From Bradyrhizobiaceae bacterium (GTDB lineage Bacteria > Pseudomonadota > Alphaproteobacteria > Rhizobiales > Xanthobacteraceae), in assembly GCA_003963435.1 (NCBI GenBank), contig RXJC01000351.1, positions 1-50,637 of the forward strand: a stretch of 50,637 nucleotides of DNA, read 5' to 3'. Positions within the stretch are counted from its first letter, which is position 1; each line of letters opens with the position of its first letter. Below are positions 1 through 9,568 of the stretch, piece after piece. The position numbers and the translations under genes are program-made. The notes below the pieces were generated by a model, which ran no database searches, was not told the origin of the DNA, and saw only the letters and a program-made list of their open reading frames with translations.

Positions 1-243
1 GGCGACATCCTGTACTATGCCAGCCGCTATCTCGAAGGCGCGCTTGGCAGCGACCGCTATCGGGCGCCGGACGTCATCTCCCGCAACATGCATGAGGGCC
101 GAATCGGCCTGCGCACGGGCGCTGGCTTTCTCGATTATTCAGGAATGGACGTCGACGCCTATCGCGCAAAGCGGCTCCAGGCCATGGTGGACCTGCTCCG
201 CCACTTCGATCTGGCACGTCCGCCAGTGCTCGACCGCGGCTAG
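1..243 (+). CDS. 3-hydroxyacyl-CoA dehydrogenase family protein, C-terminal end only
   Basis: An open frame enters from the left edge and stops at TAG 241-243, giving the last 80 residues of a protein. The stretch reading GLRTGAGFLDY near residue 39 is typical of the end of the C-terminal helical domain of NAD-dependent 3-hydroxyacyl-CoA dehydrogenases, where a Gly-rich turn and a Tyr close the fold. Such enzymes oxidise 3-hydroxyacyl-CoA in beta-oxidation and in CoA-dependent aromatic degradation. The catalytic and NAD-binding parts lie outside the window. It is convergent with the NicX-like gene and overlaps its stop by 4 bases. Family assignment is fairly sure; the substrate is unknown. 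Confidence 0.75.
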   Translation, partial: GDILYYASRYLEGALGSDRYRAPDVISRNMHEGRIGLRTGAGFLDYSGMDVDAYRAKRLQAMVDLLRHFDLARPPVLDRG

Positions 244-1286
244 CCGAAGACGTCCTGGAGCACGCCCTCGCGGACCACGGCAACGCCATCGAGCTCGATC
301 GTCGTTCCCATCATCGGCAGATCGAAGTGGCCCGCAGTGTAGCGCCCTGCGAACTCGTTCGCACCGGTCGAAAACAGGAAGTTGCCGGAGACGGCACGAA
401 TTTCGGTCCCATTGGTGTCGCGCTGGTCGTACATCGACAGCGCTTCGTAGCGCGCGCCGGGGTTCATGCCGAAACCGACATGCGAGACCGCATAGGCCTC
501 GCGGTCGCCCCAGGCCGCCAGATAGGCGCGCATCATCGCGGCATCCGTCCCGTCGCCTTCCAGCTCGACGACATAATCGTCTTTCAAGGTCATCTTCACT
601 GGCGATGTCAGATAGCGCTTGAAGGTGAGGTTGATGTCGCCCGGCGCCATCACCAGCGTGCCGTTGATGGTCCCGCTCTTGGGAAAGCTGACGACGATGC
701 CGCCCGGCCAATGCGCCAGCGTGCCGGGCTTGTCGGTCCAACCCCACACGCCGACCGTGGATGCACCGGCCATGTCGACGTCGAGCGCCGTGCCGGCCTT
801 CGAGGTCACACGCATCCGCTTGGTCCCCCGCAGCATCTTGGCCGCCGCGCGAACCCGCTTCTCGAGCGCGGAATCCGGCACCATCCGCTCCAGCGCCTCG
901 GGATGCTCGTTGGAGATCACCAGGATGCGCGCGCCGGCCTTGAGGATCTCCGGCGTCTCCACCGCGTGCATCAGGCCCTCGATGGTGCAATCCACCACAA
1001 AGCCGGCTTGCTGAAGCGCGGTGATGACCGGGCCGAGCTTCTGGATCGCCTCGCTCGCACCGGTGGACCGAACCGGCACGATATTCCGGTTACGCGGCGT
1101 CGGCAACACCACGTGAAACGGCCGCGCGCCCATGCGGAGCAGCGCAAGCTCCGCCAGATGCACATTCAACGCTCGCGACTGGGTCTCCGAGAGGATCGCG
1201 GCGGTATCGCCGGCCTTGACCGCGCACCGCTCGAAAATCTCGCAGAATGCGTCGATCCATTTTGCCTCGATGCGATCCGCCAGCAT
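240..1286 (-). CDS. NicX-like 2,5-dihydroxypyridine 5,6-dioxygenase family protein
   Basis: A 348-aa protein that matches the NicX/M29-like metal enzyme family over its whole length. NicX opens the ring of 2,5-dihydroxypyridine, an intermediate in nicotinate breakdown, using Fe(II) and O2. Family landmarks I can see are EILKAGARIL (about 134-143), TSKAGTALDVD (about 181-191), AVSHVGFGMNPGARY, SGNFLFSTGANE and GHFDLPM near the C-terminus. The His of VSHVG and the His and Asp of HFD fit metal ligands known in NicX. The same fold includes M29 aminopeptidases, so a peptidase is the alternative. The nearby flavin monooxygenase and CoA-handling enzymes favour a ring-cleavage role. Start ATG 1286 fits the family length. 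Confidence 0.75.
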   Translation of the reverse strand: MLADRIEAKWIDAFCEIFERCAVKAGDTAAILSETQSRALNVHLAELALLRMGARPFHVVLPTPRNRNIVPVRSTGASEAIQKLGPVITALQQAGFVVDCTIEGLMHAVETPEILKAGARILVISNEHPEALERMVPDSALEKRVRAAAKMLRGTKRMRVTSKAGTALDVDMAGASTVGVWGWTDKPGTLAHWPGGIVVSFPKSGTINGTLVMAPGDINLTFKRYLTSPVKMTLKDDYVVELEGDGTDAAMMRAYLAAWGDREAYAVSHVGFGMNPGARYEALSMYDQRDTNGTEIRAVSGNFLFSTGANEFAGRYTAGHFDLPMMGTTIELDGVAVVREGVLQDVFG

Positions 1287-1321
1287 AACTCACTCCCGGT
1301 CTTGTCTATTCTTCGTTCAGA

Positions 1322-2086
1322 TCACGCTTCTGGGAAGCCCCGCAAGAGGTACGAGCGCAGGGCGCCCAGCAGGGCGTTCAGGATCAACCCCAGCAGCGAG
1401 ATCGTGATCAGCGGCACGAACATGTCGACGGCTTGAAACGTCCGCGCCGCGGTCACGAGCGCGTGCCCCAATCCGTCCGTCGACGTGATCATCTCGGCCA
1501 AAAACACCACGATGCAGGAAATGACAAGCCCGATCCGGCACCCGGTCAGGATCGCGGGCATCGCTGCCGGCAGCACGACCTTGAACAGAATTTCAGTGCG
1601 TCGCGTTCCCGCCGCCATGGCTGACCAGATCAGTTTCTGCTCGACGGTTGACGCACCGTAATAAGTCGAGAGCAGAATGGGAAAGAGGGCATCCGCGGTG
1701 ACCAAGGTGATCTTCGACCCGTGGCCAAAACCGAGCAAGAGCAGGAGCGCCGGATAGAGCGCAACCTTGGGCAGCGGGGCCAGAACGCGAACGATCGGCC
1801 GCACCACGGCGTTGATCGCGGGACTGGCCGCTGCCGCTACGCCGATACTGACGCCGAGCACGACCGCAATCGCAAACCCGGCAAACAGCCGGATGAGGGT
1901 TGCAACGATCTCCTGCTGGAACGTCCACGTCACGAGCTGCTGGAGCAGCCGGCTGAAAACGAAGCCCGGTGGCGGCAGCAAGACCGCCGGCGCAAAGCCG
2001 AACGACACCAGTCCCTGCCACAGCGCGACGATCAGCACGATCGGGGCAATCCCGAGAAGGACGGTTGGTGAGAGAATGCGCGCCAT
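1322..2086 (-). CDS. ABC transporter permease (nitrate/sulfonate/taurine type), second copy
   Basis: A 254-aa hydrophobic protein with about six membrane segments. It carries the cytoplasmic EAA-type loop of binding-protein-dependent permeases (AAGTRRTEILFKVVLPAAMP, about residues 153-172), which docks on the ATPase. The order and sequence fit the SsuC/TauC group. The frame stays open further upstream, but the ATG at 2086 shares one base with the stop of the other permease (TGATG), which indicates translational coupling and fixes the start. With the second permease it should form a heterodimeric inner-membrane channel for a small anionic solute. The solute is not evident. Confidence 0.85.
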   Translation of the reverse strand: MARILSPTVLLGIAPIVLIVALWQGLVSFGFAPAVLLPPPGFVFSRLLQQLVTWTFQQEIVATLIRLFAGFAIAVVLGVSIGVAAAASPAINAVVRPIVRVLAPLPKVALYPALLLLLGFGHGSKITLVTADALFPILLSTYYGASTVEQKLIWSAMAAGTRRTEILFKVVLPAAMPAILTGCRIGLVISCIVVFLAEMITSTDGLGHALVTAARTFQAVDMFVPLITISLLGLILNALLGALRSYLLRGFPEA

Positions 2087-2871
2087 CACGAGAAGCTCAG
2101 CGGCATGTCGAACTGAGGCTCGGACCAGCGCACGAGCCTGGCGCGAACCCTTTCGAAGATCGCGTCGAAGCAAATGCCCATGGCGCCCACGATGATGATC
2201 ATCGCAAAGACGGTGTCGTATTGGCCCATGTCGAGCGCGTTGAACAGGATGTTGCCGGCGCCGGACTGACGCGCGATCATCTCGCTGGTGATCATCGTGA
2301 TCAACGCCAGCACCAATCCTGTTCGACACCCAGTCAGGATTTCCGGGAGCGCCGCGGGCAGCACGATCCGCACGAGGCGCTGCGCGGGCGACAGCCCCAT
2401 CGCCGCACCTGACCACAGCATCTTCTCTTCGACCGCCTTCGCCCCCTCGAAGCTGTGGTAGATCACGGGAAGGCTGACGCCCAGGAAGATCACCAATGTC
2501 TTTGTGATATCGCCGACGCCCAGCCAAAGCATGATGATCGGCATCAAGGCGGCCTTCGGCACGGGATAGACCACCATCAGGAGCGGATTGAAAAAGGCCG
2601 CGACGCTCCGGCTTCGTCCCATTAACAAGCCCAGCGGGATCGAGATCAGCACCGCCACAGCAAACCCGAGCGCCATGCGGCGAAGCGAAGCCAGGATGTT
2701 GATGAGTGATTCCTTGTCGCCGAGGATATCCGGGATCGCACGGATCGCCTCCATCGCCGTCGGGAAGCTGTCATTCTTCAGCACAAGCGAGGCAATCTGC
2801 CACACCGCGAGCAACCCGATGCAGGCCAGCACCGGAGCGGCGCGTCTGGTCAAGGCGGCCGGGGACATCAT
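2086..2871 (-). CDS. ABC transporter permease (nitrate/sulfonate/taurine type), first copy
   Basis: A 261-aa inner-membrane permease of the same family as its downstream neighbour. The EAA loop reads GAAMGLSPAQRLVRIVLPAALP. The first membrane helix lies at about residues 12-30. The start overlaps the end of the ATPase gene by four bases, so ATPase and both permeases form one tight operon transcribed leftward. Two different permease genes in one operon imply a heterodimer rather than the homodimer common in this family. Confidence 0.85.
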   Translation of the reverse strand: MMSPAALTRRAAPVLACIGLLAVWQIASLVLKNDSFPTAMEAIRAIPDILGDKESLINILASLRRMALGFAVAVLISIPLGLLMGRSRSVAAFFNPLLMVVYPVPKAALMPIIMLWLGVGDITKTLVIFLGVSLPVIYHSFEGAKAVEEKMLWSGAAMGLSPAQRLVRIVLPAALPEILTGCRTGLVLALITMITSEMIARQSGAGNILFNALDMGQYDTVFAMIIIVGAMGICFDAIFERVRARLVRWSEPQFDMPLSFS

Positions 2872-3713
2872 AACGACGGCCCGGCTTCGTCGCTCTCATC
2901 GAACATGCGCTCGATGTCGACGACATGTTTCTGATAGCGCGGGTCGAGCAACAGCTCGGTGCGGCGGCGCGGTCGCGGCAGATCGATGTCGATGACCGCC
3001 CGGATGCGGCCGGGAGATTTAGACATCATCACGACCTTGTCGGAGAGGAAGACGGCCTCATCAACCGAATGGGTGACGAACAGCACCGTCTTGCGGTCGC
3101 GTTCCCAGATGTTCAGCAAATCGTTCTGCAGCCGCGTCCTTGTGTGCGCGTCGAGCGCCCCAAACGGCTCGTCCATCAGGAGGACTTCGGGATGGTAGGC
3201 AAGCGTACGCGCCAGCGCAACGCGCTGCTTCATGCCGCCCGATAGCTCTTTGGGATAGAAATTCTCATAGCCTTTGAGGCCAACCATCTCGATCAACGCC
3301 CGGCTTTGCGCTTCGGCCTCCGCGGCGCGAACGCCTTGCTGGCGCGGGCCGTACATCACGTTGCCCAGCACGGTCTTCCAGGGAAACAGCGCAAATTCCT
3401 GGAACACCGGACCACGATCCGGACCCGGGCCTGTGATCACCTGCCCCTTCATCTTCGCCGCACCGCTGGTCGGGCTGACGAAGCCTCCGACGATATAAAG
3501 CAGTGTCGACTTGCCGCAACCGGACGGACCAAGGATGGAGACGAAGGCTCCTTCCTCGATCGTCAGCGAGATGTCCGAAAGCGCAACATGGTCCTTGCGC
3601 GCAGAGGTCTGAAAGACCTGCGAGACGCGGTCGATCTCGATGATCGCAGACGCCGGCTCTGGTAATGTCACCGGTCTCACCCATTCGCTCGATCTCGCAG
3701 GCACTGCCGTCAT
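2868..3713 (-). CDS. ABC transporter ATP-binding protein (SsuB/TauB/NrtD type)
   Basis: A 281-aa ATPase that powers the adjacent permeases. All nucleotide-binding motifs are intact: Walker A GPSGCGKST, Q-loop in VFQEFALFPW, signature LSGGMKQR, Walker B LLMDEPFGALD, and the switch His in LFVTHSVDEA. The FALFPW sequence after the Q-loop is typical of nitrate/sulfonate/taurine importers. I chose ATG 3713; a GTG at 3740 would add nine residues before the conserved region. It overlaps the first permease by four bases. Confidence 0.9.
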   Translation of the reverse strand: MTAVPARSSEWVRPVTLPEPASAIIEIDRVSQVFQTSARKDHVALSDISLTIEEGAFVSILGPSGCGKSTLLYIVGGFVSPTSGAAKMKGQVITGPGPDRGPVFQEFALFPWKTVLGNVMYGPRQQGVRAAEAEAQSRALIEMVGLKGYENFYPKELSGGMKQRVALARTLAYHPEVLLMDEPFGALDAHTRTRLQNDLLNIWERDRKTVLFVTHSVDEAVFLSDKVVMMSKSPGRIRAVIDIDLPRPRRRTELLLDPRYQKHVVDIERMFDESDEAGPSL

Positions 3714-3795
3714 TCCGTCGCTCGCCTTATTGTGTAGCACGGGCTTAGCAAGAAGCCTGCCAGACAGACGATCTTTTTCGCACGCGTGCGATGCG

Positions 3796-5490
3796 TCATT
3801 CGAACCACGGCCATTCTGCCGGACCTTCGTGGGTCACGGCGCCGCCCGGCGCCTGCCCGACCAGACGCGCATATTTTGCAAGCGCGCCGGCCCGGTGACG
3901 CGGCGGGCGCTGCTTCCAATCGCGCCGCCGTGCGGCGAGTTCCTGCTCATCGACCAGGACATCCATCCGCCGGTTAGCGGCATCGATCCGGATCCTGTCG
4001 CCATCGCGCACGAGCGCCAGCGGACCGCCAACAAATGCCTCTGGCGACACGTAGCCGATGCACATGCCGCGCGTGGCGCCGGAGAAACGGCCATCGGTGA
4101 TCAGCGCCACCTTTTCGCCCATGCCCTGCCCGTAGATCAGCGCGGTGACACCGAGCATCTCACGCATGCCGGGGCCGCCGACCGGGCCCTCGTTACGGAT
4201 GACGAGAACCTCGCCTGCCTTGTAACTCCGATCCCGAACGGCTTTGACGCAAGCCTCCTCATCCTCGAACACGCGCGCGACGCCTTCGAAGAACTGGCTC
4301 TTCAAGCCGGCGACCTTGATCACCGCGCCATCTGGGCAGAGATTGCCCTTCAGCACCGCCACGCCGCCATCAGGCATGATCGGCGCGCGGGACGCGTAAA
4401 CCACCTCGCCGTCCGGCGCGTTGGCCGCACCGTATTCTTCAGCAAGCGTGCGGCCGGTGATGGTGACACAGCTGCCGTCGATGTGACCGCTCTGGATCAG
4501 CTCCCGGATCACCACCGCGGCGCCGCCGATATCGTAGACGTCCTTTGCCGTGTATTTGCCACCGGGCCGCAGGTTTCCGATCAACGGCGTCCTTGCAAAG
4601 ACCTCCCCCACGTCGTCGATCGTAAATGCAATGCCGGCCTCGTTCGCGATCGCCGGCAGATGCAGCGCGGCGTTGGTCGAGCCTCCCGTCGCCGCGACGA
4701 TCGCCGCGCCATTCTCGAGGGCCTTCCGTGTCACGATGTCGCGCGGCAACGGCCCGCCGCGTTCCAGCATCTCCATGATCAGGCGTCCGGCGCGCCGCGA
4801 GATCTGCGCGCGTTCGGCATAGACGCCGGGCACCATCGAGACGTTGGGAATGGTCAGCCCCATCGCCTCCGAAACCATGCCCATTGTGTTCGCGGTGAAC
4901 TGGCCGGCGCAAGCGCCGATGGTCGGCAGGCAGGCACGCTCGATCCGCTCCAGCGTGGCGCCGTCGATTTCGCCGGTCATGAAGCTGCCGACGGCTTCAT
5001 AGGAGTCCAGCACCGTCAGCGTCCGCCCGTCCACCCTCCCCGGCAGCGAGCTGCCGCCATAGATGAAGATGGACGGCACGTTGCAGCGAACCATGCCCAT
5101 CATCACGCCGGGAAGCGTCTTGTCGCACCCGCCGTATCCGATCAGCGCGTCGTAGGCCAGCCCATGGACGACGGCCTCGATCGAGTCGGCGATCAGCTCG
5201 CGCGAAAACAGCGAGAACTTCATGCCCTCGTGGTTCATGCTGATGCCGTCCGACACCGACACGGTCGAGAATTCGCGCGGCGTGCCGCCGGCCTCCTCGA
5301 TTCCGGTTTTCGCCGCCGCCACCTGGAAGTCGTGGGTCATGTTGCAGGGCGTCTGCTCGCCCTTCATGCTGACGACGCCCACCATCGGCTTTGCGATCGC
5401 GGCGTCGTCGAGCCCCATGGCGCGCATGAAGGCCCGGTGCGGGGCCCGGTCGAGGCCGTCGGTCGTGACGCGTGAGCGCAACTTCTTCAT
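3796..5490 (-). CDS. IlvD/Edd family dihydroxy-acid dehydratase
   Basis: A 564-aa Fe-S dehydratase. Diagnostic stretches are CNMTHDFQ (residues 49-56, first cluster Cys), [17 protein letters not shown] (about 77-93), [11 protein letters not shown] with the second cluster Cys, [14 protein letters not shown] with the third, and [14 protein letters not shown] near the end. The family dehydrates 2,3-dihydroxy acids (branched-chain amino-acid synthesis) or sugar acids. Its position between the ATPase and binding-protein genes of an importer suggests a catabolic paralogue rather than the biosynthetic ilvD; that is inference. About 80 bases separate it from the ATPase start, with no clear promoter. 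Confidence 0.88.
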   Translation of the reverse strand: MKKLRSRVTTDGLDRAPHRAFMRAMGLDDAAIAKPMVGVVSMKGEQTPCNMTHDFQVAAAKTGIEEAGGTPREFSTVSVSDGISMNHEGMKFSLFSRELIADSIEAVVHGLAYDALIGYGGCDKTLPGVMMGMVRCNVPSIFIYGGSSLPGRVDGRTLTVLDSYEAVGSFMTGEIDGATLERIERACLPTIGACAGQFTANTMGMVSEAMGLTIPNVSMVPGVYAERAQISRRAGRLIMEMLERGGPLPRDIVTRKALENGAAIVAATGGSTNAALHLPAIANEAGIAFTIDDVGEVFARTPLIGNLRPGGKYTAKDVYDIGGAAVVIRELIQSGHIDGSCVTITGRTLAEEYGAANAPDGEVVYASRAPIMPDGGVAVLKGNLCPDGAVIKVAGLKSQFFEGVARVFEDEEACVKAVRDRSYKAGEVLVIRNEGPVGGPGMREMLGVTALIYGQGMGEKVALITDGRFSGATRGMCIGYVSPEAFVGGPLALVRDGDRIRIDAANRRMDVLVDEQELAARRRDWKQRPPRHRAGALAKYARLVGQAPGGAVTHEGPAEWPWFE

Positions 5491-5566
5491 GCGTGCATCT
5501 TCTCATGCAGCGACCGGGGGCTCCGGAACGCCGCGACATTCTTGGCCAGCTTGTTCCTGCGATCGC

Positions 5567-6550
5567 CTACTGTAACGGAGCAACGATCGTCGGATGCTTG
5601 AACTGCGCGACATCCAGCTTGGGCAGCATTCCGGTCTCCGCGTAGATGTCCAGCATCTTCTGGATCGCCGGGAAGTTCGGCGCCGCGCCCGGATCACGGC
5701 CGAAATCATTGTCCTTGAGCAGATAGGTCTCGAGCACCGGAATAGGCGCCTTGAGCACTTCGTTGACGACCTTGAGAGTCTCCTCGCGGTTCGCCAACGC
5801 CTTCTTCATGCCCGAGGTAATATCGCGGACATAGGCCTTGACCAGATCCGGGTTCTTGTCGACGAAATCGGCGCGGCAGGCTTCAAGGATGTGCACGATG
5901 TTCGGCATGGCCTCCGACAGGGAGAACAGCTTCCTGGTGCCGCCCTTCGCCTCGGCGCGTGCGGCGAACGGCTGGTTCATGTTGACAGCATCGACACGGC
6001 CCTGGCGCAACGCGTCCTCGGAGACGGCAAAGCCGACCTCGACCAGCTTGATATCCTTGGCCGGATCGACACCGTTCTTCTTCAGGAGCAGATTGAACGG
6101 GCCTTGTGTGCCGCCACCGATCACGGAAATGCCGACCGTCTTGCCCTTGAGATCGGCGATTGTCTTGATCGGCGAGTCGTCCTTGACGGCCCAGTACACC
6201 GAGAAGCCACCGGGCTTCTCGAACACGTGCTGAGCGACGATATAGGCTTTGAGATTGCCGCCGACCACACCGTTGGCGAGCGACAGCGGCGCCTGCGTCG
6301 CGCAGTCCAGCGCCCCGGCTGCCAAGGCCTGCGTCATCGGCGCGGTGCCCTGAAACTGGGTCCATTCGATGTTGTAGGTCTTGCCGAGATTGGGGAATTC
6401 AGCCGGGCGGCGCATCATCCAGTATTTGGATTCCTCGGCCGGGATGGTCCAGCCGACCCGGATCGTCTGCTGCGCCCATGATGGGCTTGCCCCCGCACTC
6501 ACGGCGGCGGCCGTCCCCAAAGCCAAAATCCACTTCGAAACGGTTCGCAT
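5567..6550 (-). CDS. ABC transporter substrate-binding protein (TauA/SsuA/NMT1-like)
   Basis: A 327-aa periplasmic binding protein. Starting at ATG 6550 gives a clean signal peptide (MRTVSKWILALG, a hydrophobic core, cleavage after SPSWA, then QQTIRVGWT). The frame is open further upstream, but only this start leaves the signal at the N-terminus. The mature part has the bilobed-receptor features of the family: ADLKGKTVGISVIGGGTQ, a linker, and ALRQGRVDAVNMNQPFAARAE. It should feed the ABC importer encoded two genes downstream. The ligand cannot be deduced. Confidence 0.87.
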   Translation of the reverse strand: MRTVSKWILALGTAAAVSAGASPSWAQQTIRVGWTIPAEESKYWMMRRPAEFPNLGKTYNIEWTQFQGTAPMTQALAAGALDCATQAPLSLANGVVGGNLKAYIVAQHVFEKPGGFSVYWAVKDDSPIKTIADLKGKTVGISVIGGGTQGPFNLLLKKNGVDPAKDIKLVEVGFAVSEDALRQGRVDAVNMNQPFAARAEAKGGTRKLFSLSEAMPNIVHILEACRADFVDKNPDLVKAYVRDITSGMKKALANREETLKVVNEVLKAPIPVLETYLLKDNDFGRDPGAAPNFPAIQKMLDIYAETGMLPKLDVAQFKHPTIVAPLQ

Positions 6551-6716
6551 CGTGCCCACTCCGCTGCTCCGGCGCCGACCGGCGCCACCCAACCCGACCG
6601 GCTTAAATGTTTCATGGTTCAAACAATCAGGCAAGCCATGCGAACCAGGCGGTTTTGCCGCCTGATGCGCAATGTATGGTAAGGCGGCGTCGCGCTGCGA
6701 CGGAAGGAGGCAACCT

Positions 6717-7625
6717 ATGGCTGATGCGAGCAAGGTAAACCCGCAAGGCTGCGAGAGGCTGGGCTATCTCGGCTTGGGGCTGATGGGAACGCCGATGACC
6801 CGGCGACTGCTCAAGGCCGGCTATCAGGTGACCGTCTGGAACCGTTCGGAGGGCAAGCTCGCTCCGTTGATCGAGGCCGGTGCCGAACGTGCCGTCACCC
6901 CCCGCGAGCTCCTGGCGAACTCAGATGTTGCCTTCATGTGCGTGACGGATGCGACGGCAGTCGAGGAGGTGATCTTCGGGCCCGAAGGGCTGGCAGCGGC
7001 GCCCGGCGCCGGCAAGCTTGTCGTCGACTTCTCGTCGATACATCCCGACGCCGCGCGCGAGCTCGCAAAGCGATTGAAAGACGCCAACGGCGCCGGCTGG
7101 ATCGATGCACCGGTTTCCGGCGGGACGAAGGGCGCCGAGGAAGGCACGCTTGCGATCATGGCCGGCGGAGAGGCGGACGATATCGAGCGAGTCCGCCCCT
7201 ACGTTCTCGCGATGGCGCGGAGGTTCACCCACATGGGTCCGACTGGCGCCGGTCAGACCACAAAGCTCTGCAACCAGGTGATCGTCGGTTGCGCGATGGC
7301 CGTCCTCGCCGAAGCCACGCGCCTCGCCGTCAACGCGGGGATTGATGCCAACCGCCTGCCCGAAGCGCTCGCCGGCGGCTTCGCGGACTCCATTCCGCTG
7401 CAGCTCTTCGTGCCGAGGATGGTCCAGGGCATTCACTCACCGCCGCTTGGCCACATTGCCACGATGCTCAAGGATCTCGATACGGTTGCTGACGTCGCGC
7501 AGGCGACGTCGACGCCGGTGCCGATGGCCTCGCTTGCGGGCCAACTCTTCAGGTTGGCCAAGGCTGCCCGCGGCGCGGAAGCGGATGCGCTGGAGATTTA
7601 CAAGCTTTCAGCGCCAGAGCGCTGA
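6717..7625 (+). CDS. NAD(P)-dependent beta-hydroxyacid dehydrogenase (3-hydroxyisobutyrate dehydrogenase family)
   Basis: A 302-aa dehydrogenase with an N-terminal Rossmann motif GYLGLGLMGTPM (about residues 14-25) and the substrate-binding motif DAPVSGGTKGAEEGTLAIM. The catalytic Lys should be in GQTTKLCNQ. The family oxidises 3-hydroxyisobutyrate, tartronate semialdehyde and related acids. The start at 6717 is set by a strong ribosome site (GGAAGGAGG, 6702-6710) six bases upstream. It is divergent from the binding-protein gene, so the 166 bases between them must hold both promoters. Confidence 0.88.
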   Translation: MADASKVNPQGCERLGYLGLGLMGTPMTRRLLKAGYQVTVWNRSEGKLAPLIEAGAERAVTPRELLANSDVAFMCVTDATAVEEVIFGPEGLAAAPGAGKLVVDFSSIHPDAARELAKRLKDANGAGWIDAPVSGGTKGAEEGTLAIMAGGEADDIERVRPYVLAMARRFTHMGPTGAGQTTKLCNQVIVGCAMAVLAEATRLAVNAGIDANRLPEALAGGFADSIPLQLFVPRMVQGIHSPPLGHIATMLKDLDTVADVAQATSTPVPMASLAGQLFRLAKAARGAEADALEIYKLSAPER

Positions 7626-7650
7626 GCCGTCGAGGGCGACCAGAAGCACG

Positions 7651-8214
7651 CTATGGTGACTCCTTGCGCTCGTCGTCCGCGAGAAACCGGCCGAACGCGC
7701 CGCGCGCGAAGAGCAGCGGCTCCGTCGCGTTGTAAGTATAGGCCTCGACTGCGCCGAGAAAGATCACGTGGTCGCCGCCATAATAGCGATTCACGGACCG
7801 GCATTGGAAGTTGGCGACGCTCTCGGCAAGCACCGGCGCCTTGCCGAGGCCGGGCGTCCAGTCCACACCGGTGAACTTGTCGTCCGAAGACTTGGCGAAT
7901 TTGCTCGCAAGAGCCTGTTGCGACGCGCCGAGCACGTTGACCGTGAAATGGCTGGCGTTCTGGAAAATGGTGAGACTGGAGGAATAGACGACGAGGCTCC
8001 ACAGCACCAAAGGAGGATTCAGCGAAACGGAGGCGAACGAATTGCAGGTCAGGCCGTAGGGCTTGCCGTCAGGCGCCGCGGCCGTGATGATCGTCACGCC
8101 CGTTGCATAGGTGCCGAGCGCGTTGCGAAAGTCGCGCGGATCGATCGACGAGCTATCGCTTGCGAACTCGTTAGCGGGATCGGGGCCGGCCGGCTGCTGC
8201 GGCAGATCATTCAT
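7651..8214 (-). CDS. Flavin reductase (HpaC-like), partner of a two-component monooxygenase
   Basis: A 187-aa FMN-binding flavin reductase. The core begins at FRNALGTYATGVTIITA (about residues 29-45), continues with GLTCNSFASVSLNPPLVLWS, and ends with the GDHVIFLGAVEAY strand, all typical of the HpaC/HsaB group. These enzymes use NAD(P)H to reduce free flavin, which diffuses to a separate oxygenase. That oxygenase is the adjacent upstream gene, nine bases away. The first 28 residues are a flexible extension. Confidence 0.87.
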   Translation of the reverse strand: MNDLPQQPAGPDPANEFASDSSSIDPRDFRNALGTYATGVTIITAAAPDGKPYGLTCNSFASVSLNPPLVLWSLVVYSSSLTIFQNASHFTVNVLGASQQALASKFAKSSDDKFTGVDWTPGLGKAPVLAESVANFQCRSVNRYYGGDHVIFLGAVEAYTYNATEPLLFARGAFGRFLADDERKESP

Positions 8215-8223
8215 CAGCCGGCC

Positions 8224-9453
8224 TCACAGCGTGAGATTCTCGGACGGCAGGCCCAGTGCCACGCGTCCATAATTGGTCCCGGCCGCATCGAAGTTGAACG
8301 CGAGATGCGAGTTGATGGCGTGGGCATCACGGAACTGCCGCTGTAATACGCCGGTGGTGAACAGGCCGCGCGCGCCGCTCGCGGCAAACATCATTGAGAC
8401 CGCGTCCGTGCACAAATTCACTGAAAAAGATCCGTCGCGCCGATAACGAGTCTTGGTCGCCATATCAGGGATGAGCCCGCGCCGCGCGTCCTCCATGGCA
8501 TCGAGGCACGCCGACCGCATGATCAGACGTGCGGCATCGATCTTCGCCGAGGCTTCCGCGATCTTGATCTGAGTGCTTTGAAAGTCGCTCAACTTGGCGC
8601 GGTTATAGGTCGAGATCCGGTGCCGTGCGACCTCGGTGTAGTCGTCGAGACAGGCCTGCGCATTCCCCAGTGCGACCCCAGAAAGAACGTACGGGAACAA
8701 CGAGAACACGGGGAGCGCATACAGCGGATTCGGATTGACCTTGCTTCCCGGCGTCGGGCCGCCCGAGAGATCGCCGACGGCGACGGTCATATGGTCGGCC
8801 ACGAAAGCGTCCCTGACCTCCACGTCGCAAGATCCCGTGCCGCGCAATCCCGCGACATTCCAGGTATCCAGCACCTTGTAATCGCCCTTGGGCAGCAGAA
8901 AGATGCGGTACTCGATGCCATCAGCCTCGTCATCGGAATAGACCACACTGGCCAGCATATTCCATTCGCAGGAGGCGACGCCGGAGGAGAACGGCCAGCT
9001 GCCGCGCAGCTGGTATCCGCCCTCGACTCGCGTGGCGCGTCCGGCGGGGAAAATGAACGAGGACGCGATCAGCACGTCGGGATCATGGCCCCAGACCAGA
9101 TCCTGCGCCTTTGGCTCGAACATGCCGAGCATCCAGTGATGGCTCGCCAGATTGGCCAGATTCCAGGCCACCGATGCATCCGCCTGCCCGAGCAACTCGG
9201 CGCAGTCCACAAGGGCAACGTAGTCAAGTTCGGCGCCGCCGATCCGTGCCGGTTGCAGCATTCGGAACAGGCCGGCCTCGTGGAGATCGCGTTCGGTTTC
9301 CGGCGGGAGGTGCCGCAGCTCTTCCGTTCGCGCCGCGCGCTCGCGCAGTCGCGGCACGAGGGCTTGGGCCTTCGCGATCATCGCCGCATGGGCGCGTTCG
9401 CCGGCTTCCGGCCCGGCGGGCTGACCTATGCTCGGCTTTCGATCCGGCGCCAT
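8224..9453 (-). CDS. Group D flavin-dependent monooxygenase (HpaH/HsaA, acyl-CoA dehydrogenase fold)
   Basis: A roughly 409-aa oxygenase with the acyl-CoA dehydrogenase fold. The N-terminal helical part carries LRHLPPETERDLHEAGLFRML, the beta domain carries YQLRGSWPFSSGVASCEWNML, and the C-terminal helical domain carries LCTDAVSMMFAASGARGL. The SWPFSSG and WNVAGLRGTGS motifs and the lack of a normal catalytic Glu region fit monooxygenases that use reduced flavin from a reductase. It should hydroxylate an aromatic or heteroaromatic ring. The second ATG (9453) has GAGGG six bases upstream and is preferred over the one at 9459. Confidence 0.83.
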   Translation of the reverse strand: MAPDRKPSIGQPAGPEAGERAHAAMIAKAQALVPRLRERAARTEELRHLPPETERDLHEAGLFRMLQPARIGGAELDYVALVDCAELLGQADASVAWNLANLASHHWMLGMFEPKAQDLVWGHDPDVLIASSFIFPAGRATRVEGGYQLRGSWPFSSGVASCEWNMLASVVYSDDEADGIEYRIFLLPKGDYKVLDTWNVAGLRGTGSCDVEVRDAFVADHMTVAVGDLSGGPTPGSKVNPNPLYALPVFSLFPYVLSGVALGNAQACLDDYTEVARHRISTYNRAKLSDFQSTQIKIAEASAKIDAARLIMRSACLDAMEDARRGLIPDMATKTRYRRDGSFSVNLCTDAVSMMFAASGARGLFTTGVLQRQFRDAHAINSHLAFNFDAAGTNYGRVALGLPSENLTL

Positions 9454-9568
9454 TCGCATCCCTCACTTCACGCATTTATGCGGCCGCGCCATCGCCAAAT
9501 CAAGCCAATGCAGCCGGCATCGATTCGCACGCCAGCGGCGGCCGGTGCCATGGGGACTGCTCGCGGGC

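Noticed and set aside
327..1436. Long plus-strand open frame over the NicX-like gene
   Set aside because: Antisense shadow with Arg/His-rich composition; the minus-strand product matches a known family along its length.
3640..5475. Long plus-strand open frame of about 611 codons
   Set aside because: It is the mirror of the dehydratase gene in high-GC DNA; composition is Arg/His/Asp-rich with no domain, and the minus-strand protein is a clear family member.
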